Shown in pieces: positions 1 to 7,543 of a stretch of DNA of 44,174 nucleotides; position 1 is the stretch's first letter; each line of letters opens with the position of its first letter. The position numbers and the translations under genes are program-made. The notes under the pieces are model-generated. The model made no database searches, was not told where the DNA came from, and worked only from the letters and a program-made list of their open reading frames with translations. The DNA is from Acidobacteriota bacterium (GTDB lineage: Bacteria; Acidobacteriota; B3-B38; Guanabaribacteriales; JAGGZT01): NCBI GenBank assembly GCA_021161905.1, contig JAGGZT010000015.1, forward strand, positions 1-44,174. The letters are read 5' to 3'.

Positions 1-33
1 GCCCACCCCCGGGAGAAGAGTAAAGCGCAAAAC

Positions 34-2178
34 TCAACGCTCAAACCTGAAACTTATTACGAGCCTGCGCCCCGGCATCGGGAAGCCAAATAGCTCCTCA
101 TAACGCGTATTAGCGATGTTCTCCACCGAGCCGGATAAAACCCCCCGCATCCCCTTGAAAACGAAGAGAGGATAATTCGCCCGGATATTTATCAGGGTGT
201 AGCTCTTAAGGGAAAGAAGCTCGGCACCACCGGGTACCGCCAGATTCCCCGCTACCACCTTCCGTTCACCAACAAACCGAAGGGAAAAAGAAAGAAAGAT
301 GTCCCGGGGAAGATCGAGAAACGCCCGAAGGAAAAGCTGATGGTTAGGTAGCTCTACCAGCTCGTCGCTCAGCTCGTTCGTCGTATCGAGGATGTCTCCC
401 ATCTTCTTCGTCTTGAGCCAGCTATAACTTCCGGATAGGATGAGCGAGGAGAAGGGTTTTAGGCTTCCTTCAAGCTCGGCTCCGGTAAACTCTGCCCGGT
501 CGATGTTGTAGACCACCCGACTTGGTCTATAGCCGAAGATCGTCCGGATGTAATCCGAAACGCGGTAGTGATAGAGGGAGAAGCGGAGCTTTCCCTTATC
601 GCCGAAGTCCTTAGAGACCCCCCCTTCGTAATGAAGACCCGATTCAGGAAGGAGATCACGCCCTGTTTGATACCCGTTGTTCCACCAGTAGAACTCGGGG
701 ATCAGAGGAAAGCGGAGAGCCCGATTTACCGTGAAGTAAGAGGATAGGGAAGAGGAAAGGCCATACCGCAAAATAAGCTTAGGGCTTATACCGCTTCTGG
801 TGAGGATGTTCCCGAGGTAGCCAACCGGGACCGCTCGATAATAATCGTAGCGGAGACCAGCGCCAAAAATGAGCTTCGGGGTAAGGGAGAAATTCCCCTG
901 AACGAAGCCGGAGAATATGCGGATGAGCGAATAGTCCTCATAATTCCGAGGAAGCGCCCAAGCAGGGAAGTATTTGGGGTTTGCGGTTGTCTCTCCTACC
1001 CCATCGTAGGTGAGCCACCTTCCTTCGCCCCCCCACTCGATGCTGTATCCCTTTCTAAGCTCCGTACTTACGCTCCCGATTAAGCCGGAACTTCTGTCAA
1101 CCTTTATCGTCCGCTCGAGTATCAAATTTTTATCACTTGAGCTGTCGAAGTAATGCTCCTCTCTATCTGCCCGGTTCATATATAGATGGAGGTTCACCAG
1201 GTTCTTCTCTCCGATAGGCTTGCTCGCGATGAGATCGTATCTTCCCGCCCGCATTTTGTAATAGCTTCCATCTCCTACCGAGTAGCCGGGGAGAAGGTTC
1301 ACCCCGGCGAACCAATCGCCACTCGCCGCCGGGAAGGAGGGATCGAGCGGTTCGTTGAATAATGGGGAATGAGGATCGATCGAGCACCTATTCGTAATGA
1401 TAAACCCTCGTTTGATACGACTGAAGGAGGTGGAGAAGGAGAGATGGAGGTCGGAGAACAGGGTGGTGCTTGCTTTACCGAAGAAGCTTTCAGCAGAAAA
1501 GTCGTTGTTTCGGAGGTAAGGATCAGCAGTCCTTTTCCCTAAGGAGAGGAAGTAGTAAATTCCTCCTAAATGGTAGGAGTGGGTTAGGAGGTAGTGTCCG
1601 CTCTTCCTTTTCCCGTCGGTGATTACCCCTAAGGAGGAAGCAAAGGAGAAGTGGGGGATCTCGCTTCCCTCCTTGGTGACGATGTTTATCATTCCCCCTA
1701 AAGTGCTTCCATATTTGGCGGAACCCGCCCCGCGGATGACCTCTATCCGTGCTATTCCTTCATTGGGGATGGTTGAGAAATCGACGAAAAAACCGCCGTA
1801 AACACCAGCACCTCCTATTGGACGACCATCAACCATAATCAGGGAACGGGATTCGTTGAACCCCCGAATCTGGATCGCTCCGGGACCCCCCACTGCAGAG
1901 GTTGTACCGCCAATTACCCCCTGACGGGAAATTGTCACCCCAGCTACTCCTTCGAGGAGGCCAGCTACCGTCTGGCTCAGCTGAGGGAGTTTGATCTCAG
2001 CAGGGGATATGGTAGTGGTTGCCGGGTTCTGGATATCACTCTCCGCTTTGGCGGTTACCACGATCGTTTCGCTGATCTTAATTTTCTTCTTTTGTCCATC
2101 GTTAGGTTCCTCTCCCCTGAGAAGGAAGAGGGGAACGGTAAGAATAAGGAATAGTAGAATAACCGCCTTTTTTCGCAT
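34..2178 (-). CDS. TonB-dependent outer-membrane receptor
   Basis: A ligand-gated outer-membrane transporter powered by TonB-ExbBD. The protein is 714 residues from the ATG at 2178, which has an AAGGAGAT ribosome site; an in-frame start 13 codons upstream lacks one. An N-terminal signal peptide is followed by a TonB-box-like ETIVVTAK, a plug domain (GAIQIRGFNESRSLIMVDGR, RIEVIRGAGSAKYGS, GGMINIVT) and a long barrel with alternating aromatic strands ending in a C-terminal arginine after FRF. The substrate is not readable from sequence. The tungstate transporter genes lie directly upstream on the same strand, so an oxyanion or its chelate is one guess, but the gene has its own promoter and leader. 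Identity as a TonB receptor is firm; substrate is unknown. Confidence 0.93.
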   Translation of the reverse strand: MRKKAVILLFLILTVPLFLLRGEEPNDGQKKKIKISETIVVTAKAESDIQNPATTTISPAEIKLPQLSQTVAGLLEGVAGVTISRQGVIGGTTSAVGGPGAIQIRGFNESRSLIMVDGRPIGGAGVYGGFFVDFSTIPNEGIARIEVIRGAGSAKYGSTLGGMINIVTKEGSEIPHFSFASSLGVITDGKRKSGHYLLTHSYHLGGIYYFLSLGKRTADPYLRNNDFSAESFFGKASTTLFSDLHLSFSTSFSRIKRGFIITNRCSIDPHSPLFNEPLDPSFPAASGDWFAGVNLLPGYSVGDGSYYKMRAGRYDLIASKPIGEKNLVNLHLYMNRADREEHYFDSSSDKNLILERTIKVDRSSGLIGSVSTELRKGYSIEWGGEGRWLTYDGVGETTANPKYFPAWALPRNYEDYSLIRIFSGFVQGNFSLTPKLIFGAGLRYDYYRAVPVGYLGNILTRSGISPKLILRYGLSSSLSSYFTVNRALRFPLIPEFYWWNNGYQTGRDLLPESGLHYEGGVSKDFGDKGKLRFSLYHYRVSDYIRTIFGYRPSRVVYNIDRAEFTGAELEGSLKPFSSLILSGSYSWLKTKKMGDILDTTNELSDELVELPNHQLFLRAFLDLPRDIFLSFSLRFVGERKVVAGNLAVPGGAELLSLKSYTLINIRANYPLFVFKGMRGVLSGSVENIANTRYEELFGFPMPGRRLVISFRFER

Positions 2179-2208
2179 AGCACCATCTCCTTCTTTTTTT
2201 GAACAAAT

Positions 2209-2266
2209 AAAAGCCACGAGGCTTCTTCTCCGAATTCGTTCGGAGGATTAAGCCTTCGTGGCTTTT
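2209..2266 (-). promoter_or_regulatory. Strong hairpin with U-tract in the TonB-receptor leader (attenuator or terminator)
   Basis: On the minus strand AAAAGCCACGAAGGCTT pairs with AAGCCTCGTGGCTTTT, one bulged A, enclosing a second perfect stem CTCCGAA-CGAA-TTCGGAG. It is followed by TTTTATTTG and then, within about 25 bases, by the ribosome site of the receptor gene. It lies downstream of a strong promoter for that gene, so RNA polymerase must read through it to express the receptor. It may equally terminate the tup/DUF3842 transcript. No known riboswitch consensus was recognised in the leader. Confidence 0.7.
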
Positions 2267-2328
2267 TATTACTCGCTTCTCAGCTTCGGCTTACCCTAAG
2301 GGGTTCCTCCCCTTAATTCCCGAAGGGG

Positions 2329-2357
2329 ATTGTATCTTTCTTACCCTCTCCTGTCAA
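2329..2357 (-). promoter_or_regulatory. Sigma70-type promoter for the TonB receptor
   Basis: TTGACA (2352-2357) and TACAAT (2329-2334) on the minus strand are separated by exactly 17 bases. The -35 box overlaps the TGA stop of the upstream DUF3842 gene. Predicted transcription begins near 2322, giving an untranslated leader of roughly 145 bases with two hairpin regions before the receptor ATG. Confidence 0.75.
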
Positions 2358-2794
2358 GGGGAGACTTCACCCTCTTTGAGATATCGCCGGACCTCGGATA
2401 CCAGCTCTTCGATAAGCTTGGGAATGGGTTCCTTGCTTTCCCCGACGATGGAAACCCGGCATAGGTTTTTCATCGGGATGAGGAATTTTACCGCCTTTGA
2501 GGAGGTTATTGCCTCCGCCATCTTGGGGGTGATCTCACCAAGCATCGAATTGGCAAGGACTATGCCTAAGGTACCCACGATGATATCGACATTTCTCGAG
2601 TTGAGGACGATAGCGTTTTCTCCTGAAGCTCCTTTATCTCCCCCTGCTTTAAGCATTGCCTGGGTGGCGGTAGCGTTGGTTCCCAAGGCGAGTATCTCCA
2701 CCTCTTCGCCTAAGGTTCCCTTGAGTGCTTTTATAATGGCGCACCCTATCCCTCCGCCGAGGCCATCGATCACCGCGATAACCGATTTTCCCAT
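2354..2794 (-). CDS. DUF3842 family protein
   Basis: A 146-residue soluble protein that begins MGKSVIAVIDGLGGGIGC, a glycine-rich turn after a hydrophobic strand as in nucleotide- or cofactor-binding folds, and contains ALGTNATATQAMLKAGGDKGA and a GTLGIVLANSMLGEITP segment. These match the DUF3842 family as I remember it; its function is not established. It follows the tungstate ATPase gene by 54 bases on the same strand and is probably the last gene of that transcript, which makes a role linked to the oxyanion or its cofactor plausible but unproven. The stop codon is embedded in the promoter of the next gene. Confidence 0.75.
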   Translation of the reverse strand: MGKSVIAVIDGLGGGIGCAIIKALKGTLGEEVEILALGTNATATQAMLKAGGDKGASGENAIVLNSRNVDIIVGTLGIVLANSMLGEITPKMAEAITSSKAVKFLIPMKNLCRVSIVGESKEPIPKLIEELVSEVRRYLKEGEVSP

Positions 2795-2848
2795 AGCATC
2801 TCAAATTTTAGCATATAAATTGAGCGAAATAGTCCCTTTCTGCCAGAA

Positions 2849-3868
2849 TCATAAGATTCTTACCGCCGAGGCTTTGAAGGTGAGGTACATCTTAGAGCCG
2901 ATCTTGATCCCGAGTTGATGGTAGGACCGCTTGGTGATGATTGAGGTGAACTCGATACCGGAGACATCGAGGACTACCCTCACCTCTTCCCCCTCTTCGA
3001 TCAGCTTCGTTACCCTCCCCAGGAAGGAGTTCCTTGCACTTGAGTCAAGGGGCTTTTTTGAGAGGATGATCTCCCGGGGGGAAATGGATATAAGGAGCTT
3101 ACCCTCTCTTTTTTCCCCGCTGAGGGCAATTCTCGTGCCAGTAGGCAGGGCGAGAAACATCTCTTCCCCCTCAATTACTCCCTCGCCGACGAGCAGGTTA
3201 TCCGGGATGAACCTTCCCATCTTACCATCCTTGAGAGATATGATCTCGTCGGATAGCCGGTAGGCTTGAGAGAGATCGTGGGTGGAGAGAATGACCGTCA
3301 CCCCCTGCTCTTTCAATCCTCTGATGAATTTTTCTACCAGCCCGATATTTCCTCTGTCTATGTTCGCCATCGGCTCATCGAGGAGGAGAAGGGAAGGCTC
3401 AATGATCACTGCCCGGGCGAGTGCCACCCTTTTTCTCTCCCCTGCGGAGAGCTCCCTCGCCTTCTTATTGACGAGGGGGGAGATGCCCAGTGCTGAGAGG
3501 ATAGGGAGGATCTTTTTTTTCATCTCCTTTTTCTTCATCCCCCGGATGCGAAGGCCATAGACGACATTGTCGAAGACCGTTCCCCGAAATAGATAGGGTT
3601 CTTCGTGGAGGAACGATATTTTTTGCCTTAATTTCGTTCGTTTCCCCGCTGGTACTCGGTATATATCCTCTCCGAAGAGATATATATGTCCTTCATCGGG
3701 GGGGATGAGGAGAGCGCCCAATTTGAGAAGGGTGGTTTTCCCGGAGCCGTTAGGACCGACGACGGCGTATATCTTTCCTCCCTCAAATATGAGGTCGTCG
3801 ATTTCAAGGGAGAATCGAGGGGAATAGTGCTTTTTTAAGTTTTTAAAGGCTAAGATCGAGCTTCCCAT
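2849..3868 (-). CDS. tupC: Tungstate/molybdate ABC transporter, ATP-binding protein
   Basis: A 339-residue ATPase that energises tungstate or molybdate import at the inner membrane. The nucleotide-binding domain shows Walker A (GPNGSGKTT, about residue 38), the ABC signature LSAGERKRVALARA, Walker B LLLLDEPMA and the switch histidine in LSTHDL. The C-terminal third (from about residue 240) is a TOBE-like oxyanion-binding regulatory domain, as in ModC/TupC. The ATG abuts the stop of the permease gene and has a GAGGTAG ribosome site. Placement behind a TupA-type binding protein favours tungstate over sulfate or general molybdate transport. Assignment to an oxyanion ATPase is firm; metal preference is inferred. 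Confidence 0.88.
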   Translation of the reverse strand: MGSSILAFKNLKKHYSPRFSLEIDDLIFEGGKIYAVVGPNGSGKTTLLKLGALLIPPDEGHIYLFGEDIYRVPAGKRTKLRQKISFLHEEPYLFRGTVFDNVVYGLRIRGMKKKEMKKKILPILSALGISPLVNKKARELSAGERKRVALARAVIIEPSLLLLDEPMANIDRGNIGLVEKFIRGLKEQGVTVILSTHDLSQAYRLSDEIISLKDGKMGRFIPDNLLVGEGVIEGEEMFLALPTGTRIALSGEKREGKLLISISPREIILSKKPLDSSARNSFLGRVTKLIEEGEEVRVVLDVSGIEFTSIITKRSYHQLGIKIGSKMYLTFKASAVRIL

Positions 3869-4558
3869 CTACCTCTTCCCCTCGAGGTAGCGGAGGAGAA
3901 AGTTTATGACGAAGGCGGTGAGAAGTAGAATGATGCCCAAGGCGATGCCTAAGGCGAACTCCCCTTTTCCCGTCTCGAGAGCAATGGCGGTGGTGATGTT
4001 TCTCGTATACCAGCGGATGTTTCCTCCCACCATCATCGATATTCCCACCTCGGAGAATACCCTGCCAAAACCGGCGGCGATGGCAGCAAGGAGGGCAAAT
4101 CGCTCTTCCAAACCTATTCCGATCGCCACCCGCATATCACCTCCGCCGAGAGCGAGAACAGTCTCTTTTATCCGTGGGTCCGCCCCCCGTATAGCGGAAA
4201 GGGAAAAACCGGTGATCAAAGGAAAGGCTAAGATCGCCTGTCCGATGACCATCGCCCACGGGGTATAAAGGAGGTTGGTGAAGCCAAGTGGTCCCCTTCG
4301 GGAGAGGAAGGAGTAGAGGAGGAGCCCGATTACCACCGTGGGAAGGGACATCAGGGTGTTGATGAGGGTGATGAGAAGCCTCTTTCCGGTGAATTCGCGA
4401 AGGGCGATGGTAAACGCTATCGGAACGGAGATGATGGTGGCGATCGTGGTGGCAAGGGTGGATACCTTAAGAGAGAGAAAGACGATCGCCACCATCTCCC
4501 TGTCGAGCCCGATTATGAGGGAAAAGGCGTTTTTTATCCCCTCAGCTATAAACTCCAT
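3869..4558 (-). CDS. tupB: Tungstate ABC transporter, permease
   Basis: A 229-residue inner-membrane permease with about five to six hydrophobic segments, the first at residues 25-50. The cytoplasmic coupling loop contains EAA-type features (GADPRIKETVLALGGGDMRV) that dock on the ATPase. FSEVGISMMVGGNIRWYTR is typical of TupB/WtpB-type permeases. The gene lies between the binding protein (9-base gap) and the ATPase (immediately adjacent), forming a compact three-gene importer. No defects were seen. Confidence 0.88.
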   Translation of the reverse strand: MEFIAEGIKNAFSLIIGLDREMVAIVFLSLKVSTLATTIATIISVPIAFTIALREFTGKRLLITLINTLMSLPTVVIGLLLYSFLSRRGPLGFTNLLYTPWAMVIGQAILAFPLITGFSLSAIRGADPRIKETVLALGGGDMRVAIGIGLEERFALLAAIAAGFGRVFSEVGISMMVGGNIRWYTRNITTAIALETGKGEFALGIALGIILLLTAFVINFLLRYLEGKR

Positions 4559-4567
4559 CTTACGAGC

Positions 4568-5401
4568 CTATTTCTCACAGGCTGTTGGATGGAATAAGAC
4601 CTCGCCCTTAACCTTGAACTCTCCGATCATCTTCTGGCATTTGGGCGAGGTGATCCAACCGATGAAAGCCATTGCATAGACATAGTTGACCTCAGGATGG
4701 AGGCAGGGGTTTACCGCGATGACTGAGTAGCGATTGATGAGCTTGGGGTCTCCTTGCACCAGGGGGATAAGTGAGATCCTATCCCGATAAGCTAAATATG
4801 TTCCCCGATCGCAGAGGACATAAGCCTTTTTCTCATCAGCCATCATCAGGGTTGCTCCCATCCCTTGCCCTGCCTCCAAATACCAATCTCCCTTAGGGGT
4901 GATCCCCGCCTTTTTCCACAACGATTTTTCCTTCTTATGGCTGCCGGAATCATCACCCCGGGAGATGAAGGTGGCTTTATTCTCGCTGATCATCCTGAAG
5001 GCTTTGACCGCGTCTTTCCCCTTTATTCCGGCAGGGTTTTCCTTTGGTCCGAGGATGAGGAAGTCGTTCCGCATCAGCTTCCGCCGGTTCACCCCGAAGC
5101 CATTCTTTATAAACTCCTTCTCCGCTTTCGGGGCGTGGACGATGACGACATCCACATCTCCGTTTTCCCCGAGTTTAAGTGCTTTTCCCGTTCCCACCGA
5201 GATAACATCCACTTTTACCCCAAGATCCCTTTCAAATGGGGGGAGGATGACATCGAGAAGACCGGAGTCGTTGAGCGAGGTGGTGGTGGCGAGACGAAGA
5301 TGAACGATTTTTTTCTCAAAATTAGCTTCCTTCTTCCCGCAGGAAGGAAGGAAAGAGAGAAGAAGGAAGAGGCTCAGATATAAAATCGTTGCCCTCCGCA
5401 T
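4568..5401 (-). CDS. tupA: Tungstate-binding lipoprotein
   Basis: The periplasmic substrate-binding component, tethered by lipid: a hydrophobic leader ends in a lipobox (SFLPSC). LRLATTTSLNDSGLLD near the N-terminus of the mature protein is the hallmark of TupA, the threonine/serine cluster being where the oxyanion binds. DVISVGTGKALKLGENGDVD and DVVIVHAPKAE follow, also TupA-like. The ATG at 5401 is preferred: AAGGAG lies six bases upstream, whereas the in-frame ATG at 5407 directly abuts it. About 277 residues, a normal family length. TupA-type proteins have very high tungstate affinity, so tungsten enzymes such as aldehyde:ferredoxin oxidoreductase or formate dehydrogenase are probably encoded elsewhere. 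Confidence 0.9.
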   Translation of the reverse strand: MRRATILYLSLFLLLSFLPSCGKKEANFEKKIVHLRLATTTSLNDSGLLDVILPPFERDLGVKVDVISVGTGKALKLGENGDVDVVIVHAPKAEKEFIKNGFGVNRRKLMRNDFLILGPKENPAGIKGKDAVKAFRMISENKATFISRGDDSGSHKKEKSLWKKAGITPKGDWYLEAGQGMGATLMMADEKKAYVLCDRGTYLAYRDRISLIPLVQGDPKLINRYSVIAVNPCLHPEVNYVYAMAFIGWITSPKCQKMIGEFKVKGEVLFHPTACEK

Positions 5402-5411
5402 CTTCATCTCC

Positions 5412-6056
5412 TTAGAAGCTATATTTTATATTGCTTATTATTATATGGAACCGCTCCCAGTTATCCCCCTTCTTTACATACTTGAAGAGGTAGGATAGCT
5501 CAAGGGAAAAACCCTTTCCTAAAGCGGTACTTCCTCCAAGATAGAACCTGTTTTCCTTGAATCCGGTACCCTTAGTATAGTAGAAGATCTCATCCGCTAC
5601 AAACAGGGTGAACTTTCTACCCCAAAGGATTTTCGGATGGGCGAGCTTGGTGAGGTTCCTTATCTCGAAGGAGCTGGTGGCAAAAAGCCGTCCTACCCGG
5701 AAGCGGTTGCTCAAAGCAAAATCGCCGAGTTTTACCTTTGGCACCGCATCAAAATAGAGGATGTTTTCCCCCTGCCAGCCGCCCCCTTTCTCCACGGTCT
5801 TACGGCTGTAGTAGATCCCGGCTGAAAAGTTGTCTGATACCTTGTAGCTTCCTCCGAGGTAGATCCTTACATGATAGAGGTCGTTCGCATGATGGAAGCG
5901 AAGTTCAGTGGGAGTAATGCCGATAGATAGTCTCTCCGATACCGGGATGGTCAGGCTCAACCTCTGCCAGTATTCCCAATCGTCCCCCATTCCGAGAGGT
6001 ATAATTAGGAAAAGGGTAGAAACAGCTATCATCAGGCTTATGAAGAGCTTTTTCAT
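5412..6056 (-). CDS. DUF2490 family outer-membrane beta-barrel protein
   Basis: A 214-residue exported protein: signal peptide (MKKLFISLMIAVSTLFLIIP, cleavage near residue 24) then WEYWQRLSLTIPVSERLSIG and alternating amphipathic strands ending in a C-terminal phenylalanine, as expected for a barrel inserted by the BAM machinery. The pattern matches DUF2490, whose function is unknown. An AGGAG ribosome site precedes the ATG. It lies just upstream of tupA on the same strand and probably heads that transcript from a TATAAT-containing promoter at about 6105. A role in passing oxyanions across the outer membrane is possible but only contextual. Confidence 0.75.
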   Translation of the reverse strand: MKKLFISLMIAVSTLFLIIPLGMGDDWEYWQRLSLTIPVSERLSIGITPTELRFHHANDLYHVRIYLGGSYKVSDNFSAGIYYSRKTVEKGGGWQGENILYFDAVPKVKLGDFALSNRFRVGRLFATSSFEIRNLTKLAHPKILWGRKFTLFVADEIFYYTKGTGFKENRFYLGGSTALGKGFSLELSYLFKYVKKGDNWERFHIIISNIKYSF

Positions 6057-6104
6057 TTCGAACTACTCCTTTCTTCACAAGATAGTTTAATAAAAGAGCC
6101 ACTC

Positions 6105-6110
6105 ATTATA
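6105..6110 (-). promoter_or_regulatory. -10 box of the DUF2490/tup promoter
   Basis: A perfect TATAAT on the minus strand about 48 bases upstream of the DUF2490 ATG. The matching -35 is poor (TCGCAA at 6128-6133). It would drive DUF2490-tupA-tupB-tupC-DUF3842. Confidence 0.45.
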
Positions 6111-6243
6111 ACGCAAGAAGTCCTGTTTTGCGATAGATTTCAGCTGTTTCCCCTTTTTTATCTGGATCAGGGCATCCAGAGCATAGCTTCCTCAAGATGG
6201 TTTTAAAGCGGTTTTTCTGGTTGCCGATGCGGTAAGCCTTTTG

Positions 6244-6252
6244 TGATATAAT
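6244..6252 (+). promoter_or_regulatory. Extended -10 promoter of the methyltransferase at 6302
   Basis: TGATATAAT is an extended -10 (TGN plus TATAAT) about 50 bases upstream of the methyltransferase ATG; no good -35 is spaced correctly. Confidence 0.4.
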
Positions 6253-6301
6253 TTCAATAAGGACGAAAGGACCCATCTTCACCTTTGGACAGGGAAATCT
6301 A

Positions 6302-7021
6302 ATGGACGAGTTGATTGATATTCATATTGAGCAATATCGTGCCTGGCGGAGGGAGTATGAGGAGCTGAAGGGCATACCTACCTCGAAGCGCCTGAAACCG
6401 GCGAGGGCGGTTTCTTATTTCATCGACTTTTTAAGGGAGAAAGCTTTCCCCTTCAAAGGACGGGTTCTTGATGTCGGTTGTGGGAAGGGGAGAAATGCCT
6501 TTCCCTTTCTTAAGCTCGGCTTCTCAGTATATGGGCTCGATATAGTGGAGAAGGCGCTTTCCGATTTCCGGGTTGAGGCTGAAAAGCGAGGTTTTTCAGA
6601 AAGGGTGTTTCTCTATCGGAAAAGCATTGCCGAACCTCTTCCCTTTCCCGCTTCCTCCTTCGATCTCGCCCTCGATATCACCGTGCTTGATAATCTTCTC
6701 ATCGACGATCTCGCCCACGGATATGCCGCTGAGTTGGCAAGAACGATGAGGAAGGGAGGATATTTCCTCATCTACTTCTTCCTCAGGGAAGACCCTTATT
6801 ACGCTTCTTTGCTTGCTACCTCACCAGAAGGAGCGAAGGGGATCCTCATCGATCCGAAAAACGGCATCCGTACCCGGGTAAGAACCCCTGAGGAGATAGC
6901 CTCTCTCTTTGCTCCCTTTTTCGTTATCGAGGATGAGCGGAGATTTAGGTTCTCCTGCTCGATGTATGGAAGGGTCTATCCTCGCCGTTTCGCCTCCTTC
7001 ATTATGAGAAGGAAGGGGTAA
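6302..7021 (+). CDS. Class I SAM-dependent methyltransferase
   Basis: A 239-residue soluble Rossmann-fold methyltransferase. Motif I is VLDVGCGKGRNAF (about residues 56-68), the acidic end of strand 2 is GLDIV, and motif post-I/IV is SFDLALDITVLDNL, where other enzymes have the DxV(F/L)xxxxL stretch. The substrate cannot be read. N-terminal residues 1-45 are charged and helical and may form a substrate cap. The gene is monocistronic, divergent from DUF2490 and convergent with the next gene, whose stop is only 3 bases away. Confidence 0.8.
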   Translation: MDELIDIHIEQYRAWRREYEELKGIPTSKRLKPARAVSYFIDFLREKAFPFKGRVLDVGCGKGRNAFPFLKLGFSVYGLDIVEKALSDFRVEAEKRGFSERVFLYRKSIAEPLPFPASSFDLALDITVLDNLLIDDLAHGYAAELARTMRKGGYFLIYFFLREDPYYASLLATSPEGAKGILIDPKNGIRTRVRTPEEIASLFAPFFVIEDERRFRFSCSMYGRVYPRRFASFIMRRKG

Positions 7022-7024
7022 ACC

Positions 7025-7489
7025 TCAGGGATATCTCAACCCTTTTCCCGGTGGGGTAAAGCCATATTTCTGTTGGAGTTTCTTTAACAGCTTCTCTTCA
7101 AGTTTTATCCGTTTGATTACCTCTCTGCCGTCGGTTATACCCCATCTTCTCTTCACCGAGGTGGGGTCTCGGTCGGGGATGAAGACCAGTTTTTTGGTAA
7201 ACCCCTTTTCCTTTTTTACATAGTCACCGATTCGCTGTACCGCCCATCTTATCACATTGGTTTCAATGGTTATCACTTCTCCAGTAAGCGTTTTCACCCG
7301 GAAATGGCGGGATAGGATCTCCTGGTTCGAGTATATCTTCTCCTCCTTACCGATGATAAACCCCTCGTAGCCGGGATACTTCTTGTGATAAATGAGGGAG
7401 GCGAGGATGAAGAGATTGAGGACGATCGTCCAGAGGACCCCCATCGCCTTATCATTTGAGAGGAACACCTTGACGAACCAGCCGATCAT
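7025..7489 (-). CDS. Hypothetical protein with one N-terminal membrane helix
   Basis: A 154-residue protein I do not recognise. Residues about 15-36 (MGVLWTIVLNLFILASLIYH) form one membrane segment; the rest is a basic, soluble domain rich in lysine with strands around HFRVKTLTGEVITIETNVI. It probably faces the cytoplasm or periplasm as an anchored domain. An AGGGGATAT ribosome site precedes the ATG. It follows the chromate-type transporter gene by about 54 bases on the same strand and may be co-transcribed with it. Confidence 0.6.
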   Translation of the reverse strand: MIGWFVKVFLSNDKAMGVLWTIVLNLFILASLIYHKKYPGYEGFIIGKEEKIYSNQEILSRHFRVKTLTGEVITIETNVIRWAVQRIGDYVKKEKGFTKKLVFIPDRDPTSVKRRWGITDGREVIKRIKLEEKLLKKLQQKYGFTPPGKGLRYP

Positions 7490-7543
7490 AGGATATCCCC
7501 TTAAATAAATTATATGATGACTAATAGTTGAGATAAAGCCCTT

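Noticed and set aside
2209-2330. Cobalamin, c-di-GMP or Moco riboswitch in the receptor leader
   Set aside because: Looked for the conserved core sequences of these classes and did not find them.
4865-5383. 172-codon plus-strand frame opposite tupA
   Set aside because: Shadow of a well-conserved binding protein; arginine/phenylalanine-rich low-information product.
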